This document shows, piece by piece, positions 6,282-8,485 of a DNA stretch of 8,485 nucleotides. The notes under the pieces were generated by a model, which did not search any database, was not told where the DNA came from, and saw nothing but the letters and a program-made list of their open reading frames with translations. The stretch comes from Gammaproteobacteria bacterium. Lineage in GTDB: Bacteria > Pseudomonadota > Gammaproteobacteria > S012-40. Position numbers and translations under genes: made by a program. Within the stretch, counting starts at the first letter, position 1; each line of letters starts with the position of its first letter. The stretch covers positions 1-8,485 of the forward strand of contig JAOTSL010000134.1 of the NCBI GenBank assembly GCA_029864945.1, in the 5' to 3' direction.

Positions 6282-6711
6282 AAAAAAATAATCAATAAAA
6301 TTTAAAAAAATTGAATTACTTTCTTTTTTTCCCGCCCTTAACGAGCCACTTTATATTTCAATCTGTTTCAAATATCAACTTTTATATTTTTTTTCTTGTC
6401 TGTAATTTAGTTTTAGATGTCCTTCAAATAAAAACTTCATACTTGTTGCGTTTCATATTTCTCTCTATTTGATTTTTTGGGGAGCATCAAAACCGGAAAT
6501 TTTTACTGGCTAATAACATCTTTTTCTTCTTACAAATAAGTCATTTTCCGAAAAAAATTGGCAATACAAGTTCAGTAAATAGGATTTTCACTAATTCGAC
6601 TGTTCATAATTCACAAAACTACCGATATCGAGAATAAAAAAGATGAGAATGCTTAGAAGTTTAGGTGTTTGAGTTTTTTAGGCTAACAAATTTGGAATTG
6701 CGCGACGAAAG

Positions 6712-8485
6712 TCACAGTTTTATAGATTTAGAACGCGTTTTACTCAAAAAATAGAAACATAAAATAATATAAATCCAGAATAGTGGATCAAAACTACTTG
6801 AACCAGCACTACTGCAACCCCCACCCTTTCCTTTGCCACCACGAGGAACAACATCAATGAGAATGAAACTTTTTATATTTCCACTTGCTGTATTAGCAGA
6901 AAAACGAACTTTATAGGTATCTACTGGCCCTGCATTTTCCCAAACAATCCGGTTACCTGCCTGTTGACCACTACCTTTGATAAAATTCAAACCTTCAGGA
7001 GATGATTCCAGCTCCAGGTTATCTATTATTTTTGCCTCATCAATTGCCGTAATTAGTAAATCTATTGATCCATTTTCTTCTACTACAATTTTTGATGGGT
7101 TCAACTGAAACCCCGGCACTTCTCCGACTTCATTCTTTATTTCTATTTTCACCGTGTCCCGACTGAGTTTACATCCATTATCAATAGCCGTTAGGGTAAA
7201 ACTAAATTCTCCACTTGCCGGTGCAATAAACGTAGCCTGAGTACCATTTGAAGAAGAAAGCGGTACGCCACCTAAAGAATTCCACCACACACGAGTAATT
7301 TCTCCGTCGATATCACTTACAATTCCATCGAGTGTAACTGTCGAACCTGCCAATACAATTTGATTGGTACCCGCACTTACCCTAGGGCCACTATTACCAT
7401 CATCATCTGAAAAATAGCAGCCTTTAACACTATAAGACTTATTATAAGAAAAACTTTTTGAAGCCGAGCCATTAGGTTTATTGAATACAAGTACATTTAA
7501 CGAAGAGCTGATATTAGTCGAAACAGGAATATCAATACGTTCAAAACCTGTATCACTATCGGATTTCCAACTTGCATTATCCCAATAAGACGATCCATTA
7601 AGCCTGTTAAAATGAATTAGCGGTTTTTGATTTAAACTAGCCAAAACTCCAATATCTCTTGAGTCATTATTGTTATATATCACTTCAACCGCGGCATACT
7701 GTGTACCTTGAGGCATATTCAAATGAAAATACTGATAATCATCAGTCCTGTCTTTTTGAATAACACCATTATGAAGTTTCATATTCTCCAAGTAACCGGT
7801 ATTAATAAAAAACGACCGAGTAACACTGCTGCTTCCTTGCTCCCCTGTCACTTCAATCAAAAGTTTAAAAGGAAATCGCTTATTACCCGTATAGATTCCG
7901 CTTTCAATATAAAAACTGAGTTCTCTAATTTCGCCTTTAGGCCAGTAATCGATGTTTTGCATAGCAACGGGGATTAAAATCGAATTATCGCCAGCAGTGA
8001 GTGTTACATTGGCGCTAAGCGCGTTATCCCATAAACTTTTTAGTCTTAAACGTAACATTCCTGATTCACCAGGATCAATCAACCCATTTTTGTATGAAAT
8101 GTTTGAGGTTACTGATGTGGAGTCGTCATAATTTACTGCTTCAACCGTAACAACTGGTCTAGGTGAATTAAGAATGCTCAATGCGTTTGCCGCATTTACT
8201 ACCCCGCCTGATTTCAACAAACCACTTTGCAGATTCAATTTTGAAATTGAGGCTTGTAATATCGCTTTCAAATCGGAAGGTTCAAGTTCAACCGCACCTT
8301 GATCAAGATTTTTTGCTTTTACAAGTGCTGCCACGCCAGAAACAACCGGTGCAGAAAAAGAAGTACCGCTTACTTTGTCATATTCAGGGTCATTGAAACT
8401 TTGCTTTGTTCTTGTAGTATGCATTTCAACACCGGGCGCAGCCACGTCCACCGATGTTGCTCCATACTGTGACCATTCGGTTAAT
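6712..8485 (-). CDS. secreted S8 (subtilisin-family) serine protease with sorting tail, N-terminus missing
   Basis: The frame runs off the right edge, leaving about 590 C-terminal residues. They begin at the end of a subtilisin catalytic domain: YGATSVDVAAPGVEM, then GTSFSAPVVSGVAALV with the catalytic Ser encoded at 8359-8361. The catalytic Asp and His lie outside the window. Next come a beta-rich region containing NGLIDPGESG, a region that may be a PPC-like domain (about 7417-7794), a PKD-like domain (about 7138-7389, LAGSTVTLDG...SDIDGEI...FTLTAIDNG), and another Ig/cadherin-like segment. The C-terminus is a tripartite tail: Gly-rich GGKGKGGGC, then SSAGSSSFDP, one hydrophobic helix (about 6739-6783) and a basic end KTRSKSIKL. 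Such tails (GlyGly-CTERM, MYXO-CTERM, JDVT-CTERM kinds) direct export, membrane-protease cleavage and surface attachment or release. Cys followed by FDP is most like my recollection of JDVT-CTERM, but this needs a model search. A GTG at 8451 is internal, not the start. Confidence 0.88.
   Translation of the reverse strand, partial: LTEWSQYGATSVDVAAPGVEMHTTRTKQSFNDPEYDKVSGTSFSAPVVSGVAALVKAKNLDQGAVELEPSDLKAILQASISKLNLQSGLLKSGGVVNAANALSILNSPRPVVTVEAVNYDDSTSVTSNISYKNGLIDPGESGMLRLRLKSLWDNALSANVTLTAGDNSILIPVAMQNIDYWPKGEIRELSFYIESGIYTGNKRFPFKLLIEVTGEQGSSSVTRSFFINTGYLENMKLHNGVIQKDRTDDYQYFHLNMPQGTQYAAVEVIYNNNDSRDIGVLASLNQKPLIHFNRLNGSSYWDNASWKSDSDTGFERIDIPVSTNISSSLNVLVFNKPNGSASKSFSYNKSYSVKGCYFSDDDGNSGPRVSAGTNQIVLAGSTVTLDGIVSDIDGEITRVWWNSLGGVPLSSSNGTQATFIAPASGEFSFTLTAIDNGCKLSRDTVKIEIKNEVGEVPGFQLNPSKIVVEENGSIDLLITAIDEAKIIDNLELESSPEGLNFIKGSGQQAGNRIVWENAGPVDTYKVRFSANTASGNIKSFILIDVVPRGGKGKGGGCSSAGSSSFDPLFWIYIILCFYFLSKTRSKSIKL
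6715..6834 (-). other. C-terminal Gly/Cys-transmembrane-basic sorting signal of the protease
   Basis: The last 40 residues are GKGGGC (Cys at 6814-6816), a Ser-rich spacer with FDP, about 15 hydrophobic residues (LFWIYIILCFYFL) and a terminus with five basic residues. This is the order seen in proteins processed by rhombosortase or by glutamic-type intramembrane proteases. The basic end has only one Arg, fewer than usual. Confidence 0.65.

Larger units (their letters stand above)
6110..6711. other. very AT-rich intergenic region with A/T tracts
   Basis: This 602-bp spacer lies downstream of the protease gene and upstream of the histone-like gene, both on the minus strand. It is dominated by runs of A and T, densest at about 6225-6335, and holds one hairpin (6254-6281) and the likely promoter of the histone-like gene. 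No coding frame or RNA gene was recognised. No standard GC-rich terminator was found just after the protease stop. The phased A-tracts may bend the DNA. Confidence 0.5.

Noticed and set aside
8449..8451. GTG as start codon of the protease.
   Set aside because: The frame remains open to the window edge and the upstream residues (WSQYGATS) continue the subtilisin fold. It is an internal valine.

Overview
The window looks like part of an AT-rich gammaproteobacterial chromosome. The MobA, MobB and MoeA proteins resemble the enterobacterial ones along their whole length. The window also carries a Sel1-repeat protein with a signal peptide, a lysine/alanine-rich histone H1-like protein, and a subtilisin-family protease with a C-terminal sorting tail. 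That tail suggests an environmental or marine Gram-negative lineage. No rRNA, tRNA, CRISPR array, insertion sequence or phage gene was seen, and I would not name a genus from this sequence.

Layout. Positions 1-178 are the 3' end of an unrecognised + strand gene. It meets a convergent Sel1-repeat gene (252-1076, minus) at a perfect 18-bp hairpin (206-246) that can terminate transcription in both directions. A 332-bp divergent intergenic region follows. Next is a tight + strand cluster: an Atg22/UMF-type MFS permease (1409-2677), mobA (2677-3282), mobB (3282-3830) and moeA (3827-5083). Each junction overlaps (TAATG, TAATG, GTGA), so the four genes are almost certainly one transcript with coupled translation. 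A 420-bp stretch without a gene follows, ending in two hairpins that serve as the 3' region of the minus-strand histone-like gene (5504-6109). A 602-bp very AT-rich spacer separates this from the C-terminal part of a secreted S8 serine protease (6712-8485, minus), which continues beyond the right edge.

How the genes work together. MoeA inserts molybdenum into molybdopterin, MobA adds GMP to make the guanine dinucleotide form, and MobB is a GTP-binding helper. The cluster therefore covers the late steps of molybdenum cofactor synthesis; the early moa genes are not here. The MFS gene leads the operon and its substrate is unknown. The remaining genes have no evident link to molybdenum.

Nothing here is clearly a new biological system. 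The best leads are the transporter locked into the molybdenum cofactor operon, the cysteine-containing sorting tail on the protease, and the repeat-built histone-like protein with recent 42-bp duplications.
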